Shown here piece by piece: positions 37,401 to 48,700 of a DNA stretch of 64,000 nt. Position 1 is the first letter of the stretch; each line of letters opens with the position of its first letter. The notes under the pieces were generated by a model. That model ran no database searches, was not told where the DNA came from, and saw only the letters and a program-made list of their open reading frames with translations. Position numbers and translations under genes: made by a program. Source of the DNA: Membranipora membranacea (Eukaryota > Bryozoa > Gymnolaemata > Cheilostomatida > Membraniporidae); the NCBI GenBank assembly GCA_914767715.1, contig OU612067.1, positions 32,212,162 to 32,276,161 on the forward strand, read 5' to 3'.

Positions 37401-37679
37401 TTGGTCCTGAGCACTTCAGTGAATGGAGGCGTGGCAATACGTAATACCATGATTCCAGCCCTAGCTCATTATCTGAGTGAGTCAAGCGCTGACGATGACA
37501 TATATTCTATCTTCCTCAAAGCACACTACTCAGTACAGAGTGACAGTGATGTCAAATCCTCAGGCATGGTACCTGAATTCAGATCTACGTTGGACAAAAA
37601 ACTGAGTCTGAAGAAAATATTCAGAGAAGATAGTGGATGTTCTCAAGAACGAGACAACACAAGCTGTGCAGTGATGTGA
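34455..37679 (+). CDS. Ankyrin-repeat caspase-family protein with C-terminal CaaX box
   Basis: Three exons, 34455-35657, 36911-37070 and 37357-37679, with good GT-AG sites and phases 0 and 1, encode 561 residues. An in-frame stop at 34443 precedes Met1; Met15 or Met19 are alternative starts. Five ankyrin-like repeats span about residues 58-250 (DGWTALNLAV, NTAVQIAARWNNVEIL, GKNAILCAADYNQLQAV, NGRSILHVLS, GNTVFHRFAL). The caspase p20-like part follows, with catalytic-His motif IILMSHGEAG (His369) and LDGKPKALFLQACQH with Cys408. Asp452 in the linker could be a maturation site. The p10-like part (CLVLSTSVNGGVAIRN to VPEFRSTLDKKLSLKKIF) keeps Arg483 of the substrate pocket. The QACxG glycine is replaced by His and the usual SWR by AIR, so activity is uncertain. 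The last four residues, CAVM, form a prenylation motif. Known caspases act in apoptosis or inflammation; the ankyrin and CaaX parts suggest a membrane-bound regulator. Confidence 0.9.
36432..36446. repeat. Poly-G tract in intron 1 of the caspase gene
   Basis: A run of about 14 G bases on the plus strand, visible directly. Confidence 0.9.
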
Positions 37680-37767
37680 AGCTCAAGAATAGACCATTGA
37701 CATTCATGCATTATTAATATTGTTCCCATAGAATGGGGATAGATGGTCAGGGATGATTCCGTGTCAA

Positions 37768-38145
37768 AATGCCATGGCCAAAATGCCATTGGGACAAAAT
37801 GCCATTGCCATAATGCCATTGTCATAATGCCATGGCCATAATGCCATAGGTGAAAACACCACTGCACAATATACCAATGCCAAAATACCAGTTGTACAAA
37901 ACGCCAGTTGTGTCAAAATACCAGTGGATATAAAGCCAGACGTGTCAAAATACCAGTGGATATAAAGCCAGATTGGACATAATACCATGCGGGACAACAT
38001 ACCATATCCCAAAATACCATTGCCAAAATGCCAAAATATATAACCAAAGGAGATCAAGCCACATTGTATTTTTTTAGTCACATTACAGCTGCGGCTTGCT
38101 TGATCAGAGTAAGGGGTGGTTCAGTTGGTCAATCACCAGTGCTGA
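37768..38145 (+). repeat. Composite phrase-repeat plus tRNA-like element, copy 1
   Basis: About 270 bases are built of degenerate phrases AAAATGCCATTGG, CATAATGCCATGGC, CAAAATACCAGTGGATATAA and similar, each about 13-22 bases. These are followed by TAACCAAAGGAGATCAAG, a linker with TTACAGCTGCGGCTTGCT, and an A-box-like GGGTGGTTCAGTTGGTCAATC. The whole arrangement is collinear with the minus-strand sequence 52895-53278. Open frames here (for example minus 37643-37867, rich in MALWQWHF words) are by-products of the phrase repeat. Confidence 0.75.
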
Positions 38146-38851
38146 CATCATTTCCTGTGATTGCTATAGCTTATCTTATAACATATTATTGTGTTATTGT
38201 TTTGTTATGCGTGTCAGTGGAATATCGAGAAGACATTTCACATTCCGTTGGATTTTCCAGCTTCAGAGTAATTTACTATGACTCATGATTGAAACAACTG
38301 GATTTCCCTATACATAATCTATTGATAGCTATTTGCTATATGCTTGTGTTTTTCTTTTATGAATCCTCTATTTTTTTTCTATTTGCATTTATGTTTTCTC
38401 AGGAACAGATTGCTGATAATGGTATTTTCTTGGAATCTCAGATTGCATGCTGCGGACAATTTTTTGAGTTAGTTACTACCAACCTTCAAAAGCAAAGTTT
38501 TCTTTGTTTTAAATATTATTTTACAAAAGAAAAAGAGAGGCTATCGTGTTAAATAATAAAGAGTAAAAAACTGTTGGAGTTTAGAAAGGATAGCTATGTG
38601 ATTTAATGGTATTTGGTTCTGCGTACCATCACAGCCCTTTGTGATTTTTAGTGAAACCCAGACAGAGCGTAAATATGCTTTTTGGATCTTGGGTTGGCAA
38701 GAAAAACTCTAGGGTAGAAAATATCTGGGTTTAGCTCACTGAAATCGGGCCGATATCCACCTTTTCTTTTATAAGGTGGTACTAGAAGCCAGTAAGGCCA
38801 TACAAAGAGTTGAATGAATGTTACAATGTTGCTAAGGGCAAATCTATCTAC

Positions 38852-38910
38852 AATAGGTAGACAGCTATACGTACTAACCAGGAGTTAGTATGTATAGCAG
38901 CCTACCTATT
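38852..38910. repeat. Hairpin with 26-nt arms and 7-nt loop
   Basis: Arms 38852-38877 and 38885-38910 are reverse complements with three mismatches around the loop CCAGGAG. The phrase TACTAACCAGGAGTTAG recurs just downstream at 38921-38937. Confidence 0.85.
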
Positions 38911-40700
38911 AGTATGTACATACTAACCAGGAGTTAGCCACCTCCTGATGTCTCCACTTCGTCCACACCGGAAAATACCCCATCACCATGTGATCGGGTG
39001 GCCTGTGCCCTCAAAGCTGTCAAGGGCCTACTAGTAATGACGTGTGTGTTATATACTATGATACCAACCTCTCAATTTGCATAATATTAAAATCACATTA
39101 TTTCTTGAAATTGGGGAAAGAATTTTCAAAATTACTCATTCTATACCTGCGCCAATCCCATGCCCTGATTCATAGCCTGGGTCAGCTATACCTTCATGAA
39201 TTCTGTTATGGTGGCTGCACAAGCTACTTCATCCAAGGTGTAACATCCTGGTATGCCTTTCTTCGACCAGATCCTTACTTCATAGAATAACTTTTATTTG
39301 ACCTTTAACTTATACTCCACCAATCAAATGCCTTACGAGAGCGTTAATAGTCAATGATATATTTTTTTAGTCTGGTATATGGCTACCAAGTATTAGCAAT
39401 ATGGCTGAGTGATGAGTTCGAGCTTATTTTAACCTGTTATAATTCCTAAACCCCAGCTTGTTTTCCCAAAATCTCGATCTATCCAAACCCTGAAAATATA
39501 GGGTTATAAACTTAACCCCATATAGGCCTGGTCGGTACTTCCCACACCCTCTAGGTAAAGAATCAAACTAAAGTCTGAATCTAAAATAAAATATAGGCTA
39601 AGAGAACGAGGAACTAGTAACCTGTATGGAGGTGTGTATCAATGAACGGAGAGTGAACAATTCTTGTTCCTCAAGTTTCAAGTATCTAAAGTGTTATATA
39701 AACAAAAAAGTGACTCATGGGATAATATTGATCTTGTATTCCTGGCCTACATGAAGGGGCGAAGATAGATGATGCCCCAAGTAATCCAGCATCAAATACT
39801 GTTCACATTGGCAATGTTTTGAATGTTTAGGCTAATAGGCGTTTTCTTATTTTGTTTCTGACAACACTGGCTTGGCACATTTGCTTGCCAGAATGGTTTT
39901 ACAGCAAACCTAGACGAGGACTTATTCAACTATAGGAAAGATAGCCATAGTATATAAAGGGGTAATGTCTAATATCCACTGAATACAGATATGAATCAGC
40001 AGACACCAAGAATGAAAATTAATCGTATAATTTAAATCAACAAAAAACAATTGATGTGGTTGTTTTAAAACATAATACTAAAAGAAACTGTAACGATTTG
40101 TTGACGCATACATTTATGATGTACGTCACAGCATATAATGTCTAACATTCCACATCACAATTATGGAGAGCAACAATGCTGAAGTCTGTATAACAAAATA
40201 ATACAGATGTTTACCTATGTAATATATTCAGATTACAATTTTCCAGTGGAATCTTGTGGGGAACTCAATCCATAGGTATTCCAATATTTGTGTGGTGATT
40301 GATTGAGTATTCCATTGGAATTTCTGGACTGGCTTGGGTTTTTTGTCATTATTGCACCCTGCCCGCCCCAGCGTTTTCCGTCAGGTCTTGTTTCCAATCA
40401 TATTTGTGCGATTTCTTATCAGGGAACGTAACTGGACCAAAATAAAAACATAAACATATATGCTGATGGAGAATAATATAACTCCCTAAAACAATGCAGA
40501 ACCAAATAATCTATTGTTTTATAGTAATAATGTTGTTAGGCTCCCAAATAGTTATGATAATGAAAGCAAAAGTTGTTTTGGCACAAATCCAAGTTTCCAA
40601 TAAATAGAGTCATGGAAAAGAGAGCAACACAAAAGAGGTTTAAGCCTTTAAATAATCACATCAATGCTTTTTCTTGACCATTTCCTTTGAAATCCTGGAG
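38911..40700. other. Stretch with no gene recognised
   Basis: The frames at 39042-39290 and 38289-38552 have no recognisable domain. The latter has a hydrophobic, F/Y-rich start but no splice context. Confidence 0.45.
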
Positions 40701-40723
40701 GAGACTCGAAAGAAAAATGCAAA

Positions 40724-40896
40724 TGATTTTTCTCAAAACACACAACTCAGTACAGAATGACAGCGATGTAAAATCCTCTGATTTGGTACCTGAATTCAGA
40801 TCTACGCTTGACAAAAAACTGAGTCTGAGGAAAATACTCAGAGAAGATAGTGAAAGTTCTGTTATTCGAGAACAAAACACTATATGTGCCATAATG
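40724..40896 (+). pseudogene. Decayed partial copy of the ankyrin-caspase last exon
   Basis: The plus frame reads IFLKTHNSVQNDSDVKSSD, VPEFRSTLDKKLSLRKILRED and ends CAIM, aligning residue by residue with the last ~57 residues of the gene at 34455-37679. The stop codon that follows the CaaX box there is replaced by CAA, so the frame runs on to 40947. No acceptor site, upstream p10 half, p20 or ankyrin exons are visible nearby. It is most simply a partial segmental duplication about 3.2 kb downstream. Confidence 0.85.
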
Positions 40897-40949
40897 CAAT
40901 CTTGGTATGTAAGTTGTAGACTGTGGCCTAGAGTCATTGTCAATTAATC

Positions 40950-42325
40950 TTTATGGTCAAATGGAATTGTATATTGCATAAATTGTGTAATGGTGAATAA
41001 GGGAATGCGTTCCCTTGATTTACCTTACAAACAGGTTATGGGTTATAGGTTATAGGTAATGGGAATTTCCAGCTCAGGAATCTAAATGAGTCATGGCTGA
41101 CTAGAACTCCTGAATCCCAACACAATGTTTATGAGTTCCATGAATTCATGTCAATTATGTGGGCACTGTAGAGATGCAAGTAACTAAAGACGTCTTCAGA
41201 TCTTCAAAGTGGCGCGTTTTTTACTGACATTATTACAAGGCAAATTGTTGGCCCATTGGCAGATCATTGACAAATCTTTTTCAGAATCTCAGAGCATATA
41301 CTAAAACTTTAACTTTCTTGTAAGTATGATACCCCACAGAATCTATCACTATAAATCTTTTATCACCCATCATTCTTATTTTCCATATGGTTTGTTTGTT
41401 TCTGTCGAAAATTACACCAAGAAAAGCATTTTCTTCGTAATTACAGTTAGCATAATAAATATTGTTTACCATCACGCAAATAAATATCAAAATTAAAGTA
41501 GCATGCAGTATTAAACAGTCATACACGATTATTACATTACAACAACAGCAGCAGCATCACAGGAGTACATTAGTAGCAATTTGGCTCCAAGAGTTACATC
41601 CCTATAATCAGAGATGGGACAACTCTTGCTCTTGACTGGCAATTTCATGGTTAGCTGGAGGTAGGATTTAAAATCAGATATGAAATACGAACCAACCATA
41701 AAACAATACAAAAACAAGGACACAAAATGCAAATGTTTACACACTCAACATTTTGGTTCTCTATTCTCTATCGCCTTTCTTGTTTACAGTATTGTGTTGG
41801 GTATGAAAATTGTGTGATAAGAAAAGCAGAATTGCCTCGAAGCTGCTATCAAAGTATGATGATCAACCTATGATGGGAGATCCCAATATATGTGTAGTTA
41901 ATTCAACCATGAGGAAGTAATCTGAACCTGCACAACACCAAATTCTCTCAAATCAACATAAAATATTCTAATTTGTTGGCGATGGAGGTCTGGGGAAAGT
42001 CCAAAGCACTTTTACTAAGAATGAAGTTTTTGAGTAAAACAATTTATTAAATACATCAAATTGTATTTAAGTTATTAGTAGGTATAAATAATATGTTTGA
42101 TAACACAACATCATCGTATAATATATATATAATGTAATATGATACACTGTAATAATAAATATAATTACAATTATAACTGTTATTATATATAATATAACAC
42201 TGTGTGAGCACATTGAAAAGACTATACATCAAATTAATTCCGCTGTTCTAGAATCTGGATTATAAAGTTATATTATAAAAGATCTACATAAAAATAGGGT
42301 GAGGTATTCTTGCTATGGAGCATTT
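40950..42325. other. Stretch with two doubtful small minus-strand frames
   Basis: Minus frame 41526-41281 (81 codons) starts with a hydrophobic stretch (LILHATLILIFICVMV) like a signal or anchor and continues with mixed polar sequence. Minus frame 41744-41532 also starts hydrophobic. Neither has a recognised family, an intron or a poly(A) signal that I can support, so they are noted only as candidates. A tract rich in TATA, ATAT and AATA lies at 42110-42200. Confidence 0.25.
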
Positions 42326-42482
42326 ATCAGTGTATTTTCCTTGGTCGGCGTATTGGGTCGGCTTGTGGGTATTTGATCCCAATGTCATTATAAGCTTATA
42401 ATGATCACACAGAGAATTAAGACATTGGGACCAATATCCACAAGCCGACCCAATACGCTGACCGAAGAAAGAACACTTAAGA
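42326..42482. repeat. Long inverted repeat with a palindromic centre
   Basis: Arms of about 46 nt (42341-42386 and 42421-42466) share TATTGGGTCGGCTTGTGG in inverted order with a few mismatches. Weaker pairing continues to 42326 and 42482. The spacer carries the perfect palindrome CATTATAAGCTTATAATG. The right arm extends into an open frame (42401-42685) of unknown nature. It lies 230 bases beyond the astacin stop codon. Confidence 0.75.
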
Positions 42483-42714
42483 AGATGATTATAAATTATA
42501 GCAAACATGAATACTCAGAGATTAAAAACTTGGAGACAAACAAATTGGCGGTTCCCCAATTTGATAATAAGCATCATCTCAAATATGAAGTGAAACGAAA
42601 AAGGTATTCAAGACTGTGTTGTAGAGATTTTATCACTCAGTATTTGCAGGGATGTGATTCCAAGCAACCAAGACAACAATCATGAATTAGTCATGAAGAG
42701 TTTTTTGAGGACAG

Positions 42715-45700
42715 TTAACATTTCTGTACTTTGATGGCATCGACAGCGACATGCCAGTCTCCAGGATTATGAGGTGTGGCCTTCAACTTCAGCTGCAAGC
42801 GAAATGTGTAACATTATCGATTTGCAGGGAAAACGATAAGACAATCAGAAATTATTAAAAAAAAATTATCAATATACTATGATAGCTACAGTTCTGTACT
42901 GTGCTTAGGTCTGACTCTATCAATTTATCAACCATAAAATCAGCCTATCTTGGGGCATTTTCTTGACTAGTTGATAAAGTTGGAGCTAACCCCAGTGTGG
43001 AAAGGTGACTAACAGGACAAAACAACTCCGACCAAATAATGCGCAGAGTTGTGTCGTTCTGTTTGAAGAGAACACAATTATTAAGCATTTCAATACATTA
43101 GTCAAACCCTTAGACTTAATGACATCAAGTCTATGATCAGAGCAGACTATCAATGTAGCAAGTGTTCACATTATAAAACATCGGGAAACTAAGTTTTGTA
43201 GTGACATTGAAACCGACTTGTATCAGCATGTTTTTGATATGGTCAACTTTCTTACCTTCATTTTCTTGCCACTTGGAAGGTTCTTCTTGTAGGTTGATGC
43301 CTTTCTCCATGTGCTTATAACTCTGGAAAATGAGTCACATCAGGAGCATTAATTTCAAAAACGTAGCAGTGACTTTGATGTTGAGCAGGCTTGGCTAAGG
43401 GTCATGCGGATGGAGACAACACTTGCGATTTTAACCAACATTTTAACCCTAGATTGTACTCAATCTTGATCTCATAATTGGGCAACCCCAGTCAACTCTG
43501 TCTGTGTTTGGTCTTGCCTAGTTGATATGTCTTACCCTGGATAATAGGTGTATGTGGACCCGCTCCAGCCGTCATCCCTCTCATAACTTCTCCATACTCT
43601 GGCATTCTGAAGTCTAAACTTGACATCTATACACCAGTCACCTGCAGAGTCCAGCCATTCTGTCTCTATCTGTGCTATGTCTCCTGCACTCTAGAAACAG
43701 ATCAAACTTTTATGTTTAATTGTGTGCCAGCAACCAATTTTTATGAATGGCTCTTCATATAAAAAACAATTTATTCAGTTATCATCACATTGGCCAGCTA
43801 CGTTTATTAATCAAGGGTGGGCACCAACTGTCAACTCAGTCCTCCACTTTTTGTAAACCTCCAACTAATACTTGCTCATCTAGATTGGATATTGCTGGAT
43901 TGTAGACCAATACAGTTGGAAAATTAAATTTTATTATGAATCTTGAATCTATACTAAGTAAATATCAATCCAAAATGTACTCACTGAACCTTCGACATAA
44001 AGATATCTATCATTGGAAGAAATGTCATCATCAGTAGCATCCATACCGCTGGTTACAACAAAATCTAGATTGCTTTCTGGTGACGCAATCGTCGGGCTGA
44101 TAGATGACCCATCTAGATGGAATCTGAACGCAAACACGCAGACTTCTTGCTCGAGTTTGTGAGTTGAGGGATCACAGACACAAGCTCCCGAGGTGGAGTC
44201 ACAGACTGTGTTATCTAAGGAGGAACAGGCACCGGCTCCTTGTGCCTCGCAATGACATCCTGATCCAATAGCTGTGCAAGCTATGAAATATCAGCAAAAT
44301 ATTCCCTTTTTTATAAATTGACCACAATGATGCATGCATTATCACAATCAATTTAAACAAAAAGGTTCCAACCAACCTCATTTCTCAAACCTAAAATGCG
44401 TACTACCTTTTTAACAGTGGCTGGTCGGCGTGGCCAAGTGGCTTTCAGTCTTCACCTGTTCAGAAGAATAGGAAGTGAGTTATCAGTTAGGTACCCAGTG
44501 ACCCAGACTGGATGTTAATCATACTGCTCTATCAAGTTTATAAGATATTAGACACAGTATTCATTAGGAGAAGACGACTCACATGGAGTAGATGTGCAGG
44601 TCCCAGCATTATTATAGAAATTCTGATTGCAAACACAGGCCTTAGTGAGAGTGTCGCAGCTACTCTGTGGTACCGAGCTACACGCTCGACTTCCTTTAAG
44701 GTCACAGAAACAGGACTTGTTGGCAGTGTTACAAGAGACCGCTGTAAAAGTAGATACTAATAAGTGATGTGACTACCTCATAATAATTGCATCAGAGAAT
44801 CAGATATCCCAATGATAATAAATCAGATATTAACTGATTCACAATAAAACAAACCTGCTGCTGCAGTCTACTTACTATTGTGCACTGTGCCCCAGATGTA
44901 CTCTGACCTGCCTACAAACTGATAGCAACCCGGCGCCGAATATGGCACCTCTATTTTTAAATCTTCGAACTGAGACAAAAACTTGCAGTTATGGCCAAAA
45001 TTAAACCAAAACACATCGTTTCAATGCAAAAGCATACTGTGAAGGCAGCTTCTTTTATATGAATATAAATACGGTTCGGTGATAAATACGGTTCGGTGCG
45101 ATGCCCAGACTGAAGCATGTAGCATTAGTTCACTTACAGTTTATGTTGATGCAAGCTCCGCCCTCCTTCTGATATCCTGATTTACACACACACGTATCAG
45201 TGCTGCTCTCACATACAGAGTTAGGGTCAGCTGAGTTACATGATCCAGAGTTTAGTGAGCACTTACAATCCACTCCAAGGTCATCACATTTTATTGCTGT
45301 AAAAATCAGGTAAGGTCTCATTAGAATTTCGGGTTATACACAATCAGTACGCAGAAGCATAAATAAAACATTCGAGGTATGTAAGAAAACGTTATAATAT
45401 ACAAGGTTAGATATTAATTACATCATGTTTTAAAAACGTTTCTACAAGTTATCTTTCCAACTCCTACAAAATATAGCCTGATAATTAAATAGCAATATAC
45501 TTGGAGATTAGCATACCACATTATTGGGTATTTCTCAAATGAAAACTAAAAATTAATTGAGCCAGTATATTATCAGCAGCTTGACCTTGAGTAAGGTAAG
45601 TTATCATGTTTGTAAGATTATAAATCAATTTAAAGTTAACTCTGTACAGATTGATAAAACGTTGTAGAACTCACATGAGATGAGTTTGCACTGACCAAAG

Positions 45701-48700
45701 TGCTCCACATAACCAGAGTCGCATATACACTGATTAGTGAGGCTATTACAGGTGCTATGATCTACCCCACTACAGGCGCCAGGTCTCTGTAAGCAATCAC
45801 AATCCTGATCAGGCCCAACACAGACTGCAAATAAAACAAAGAACATGATAGAGGAGACAATTATTAGATTTAGAAATTGTGCATTTTTTTTTTTGGGTAG
45901 GCTATTCTGTAAAACGTTCTCAACGAATGAGTATCATCCAAAATAATGTTTATATATTGTATATTTATATATATATATTAATACAAATTGGAGGAAAAAA
46001 AGTGAAAAGTAATTATGTATGAGTATGACACAATTTATGATAGGACTACTTTGCCTTCCAATGTTCTTCTGAAGAGGTATACACCCGAGGGTGCTGGGGG
46101 CTGGAACAGTCAACTTTGAAAGCTACCCCAATAGGATTTGAACCCACAACTCTTGCAGCACTAATCGCCTGGCAGTGAGTAGCAAGCGCTCTAACCAATT
46201 GCGCCTTCTCAACATCCCCAAAAAAGAATGGGGTGATGGCGCTTATTCGCATGCCCGCAATTCACTACTCAGAGTTGTGTTCTCTCATCTCATAGCTCAT
46301 TCCACTCCACCATTGTCATCCTATGCAACACAGCGTACATGTCAGGGTTGTTGGTCTTGCATGGCCCATTGCAGGGACCCCTTGTGGTGAGTTCTTAGCT
46401 GTCTTTCCAGCTTGTCAGCATGTCTTTCCATGCTGTCAGTCAGAAGACGAGTACGCAGAAGAGGTATACACCCAAGGGTACTAGGGGCTGTAACAATCAA
46501 CCTTGAAAGCTCCCCCGATGGGATTCGAACCCACAACACTTCGGGCACTAACATTAGGAAATTGGCCAACCCGTCATACCAGGGGAAAACTTGATATTTT
46601 TTTCCATTTGCAAAGGTCAAATTTTTTAATTTGAACGCAAATTCTGATGGTGTCAACTTTTCAATATATCCAAATAACCATGGGTTGTTACCTCATTTAA
46701 CTCTATAAATTTAATCACGAGCCAAGACATACCTGTTCCACAGACAACGACTGGAATATCGGGATCATTAGATCTACAGTAGCAATGACAATCCTTCCCT
46801 TGGAATGAGCCTACTGGACAGTTAGCAGGTCCGCATCCATCTGTGATCACACAAGAGAAAATGAAGGTTTTGTAGTGAGACGTCTGACATCCTCATATGC
46901 TCGTTGACAGTCTTGAATGCAGTTATCTCCTCTTTCCCATAACAGAATAATATCTCAATCCGACCATCAACATTAGATGAACAATTAGGTAAATTTTATC
47001 TGAAACTGAAATGAATTTGTCTAGCACCCCTCACCCATTAAGCAGCTCAGATTTTTTTTTATCAATTGTTTGCTTGTTTATGTGAAGAATCAGACCCCTT
47101 ACCATCACAGCTATACATTGCTGATAGGATTTGCACATCCTCAAATGAGAAAGTAGGACTTCTACCGATGATATCTTCTTGGGATGGGTCTGATGGCACG
47201 CTGATGGTGTTGCTTCCATCTATGCTAAAATACTAAAACAATCAAAGTAGCAATGAGTATAAGCCGTTACAAAGGCTGAAACTAGCACCACAAAACATAA
47301 AATCTTGAATGATTTAAACCACTGGAGACCACTCATAGCATAGGGCGCTCAATTGCTTAGTTTACAGCCCATAAATCGATTTTTTTGTCAATTACCCAAT
47401 CAATTTCACTTGGATTTTGAATTTTAAATTTGCTATTTAAACTCTTTAAATTTGCTATTTTAATTTTAAATTTTAAAATTTTAATTTTTTAAATTTTAAA
47501 TTTTAAATTTAAATTTTAAATTTGCTATTTAAAATTAGCTACTTCTTGTTAACTCTACTTTACCTGTGACCAGTATATGCTCTGCCATACTGTATTGATG
47601 CACCCAAACAACTTTTAACAAGTGCACTGTAAATTTTCAGCAGTAATTAATGACACGGACTTTCATCACTGAGCTCTTTGCCTGGAGAAATTTAATACTC
47701 ACAGCTTTCCCATAATGCATTATGCTGTCGTAAGCATATGGGGTGTTGAAGAGCTCAACTCTTGCTGCATCGGATGTCTCAAAATTGCTCAGAGCCGATT
47801 CTGCTATGTGCTCATAGTTAACTGTGATGTAATTATCTCTGTCTGGTCTGGTGTGCTGATGTCTAACTCCCAACGCATGCATAAACTCATGGATAGCTGT
47901 CTTCTTGGCCTAAAATTGTTATTGTTTAAAATTCTCAAGAATATGTAATAATCAAACAATTATTGCAATTGGACTTGGGTTTCATTTCAATCATTTTAAT
48001 ACTCAAAACAATTTTTGCCATGGTTTTTGCGGAAATATCCGCTTATATTTCATGAAAGAAGCAGACCTTTGTAACTTACATTGAGGCAGTTATTCCCCAG
48101 GCTGAGTTTTGAAGGTTCGTCTGTCCAGAATCTGTAGCCGATATAAGACCAGCAGCCGGAGCCTCTGGTTATATCCAGGTATCTAGTCTCAGTTGTCCTC
48201 TCTTTTAACTCAACGCATGTAAATTTATCAAACTCAGCGAGTGCATCAGCAAATACAGCCTGTTCACTAGCAGCTAGAAAATGAAAATATGATTCACAAA
48301 ATGAATTGAAATAAGCAAAGTCTTTTGTAAAAAGATCTGAACATCAAAGGATTTGATTGAATTGAACAATGCCTAAATTTTACAGAGCAATGAGCTGGCA
48401 GAGTAGAAACACATGTATATCTGTAGATATTTACATATTCATTTATATATATATTATATATATAATTTGCTCTGTGCTTACAATAGCTTGAAGAAGGAAA
48501 ACTGTAAGGCAGAGTCTTTCCTGGCCAGTAGTACAGAGTTTCTTTAATTGCATTTCTCCTCTTTCTTCCTCTCCCAACATTCCCCTGGTTTCTCCATCCT
48601 TGCCCTCTGTTTTGTTGATTGCCTGTATTCCCGCCCTGCTGGTTTGTTTGTGTAGTTCCTCGGCAGTTGGCCCCATTCTGTGTTTGTCTGTTGTTTCGCC

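Noticed and set aside
37643-38081. Minus-strand frames with repeated MALWQWHF/GHGIM words
   Set aside because: Generated by the degenerate AATGCCAT phrase array, not a protein repeat.
42401-42685. 95-codon plus frame (KYEVKRKRYSRLCCRDF)
   Set aside because: Plausible composition but unknown family; its start lies in an inverted repeat; no splice support.
44425-44460. tRNA Leu/Ser-like A box (GGCGTGGCCAAGTGGCTTTC) in an astacin intron
   Set aside because: No B box or cloverleaf follows; too short to call.
46046-46656. Several 60-104 codon frames on both strands
   Set aside because: They fall on tRNA-derived SINE copies and intron sequence of the astacin gene.
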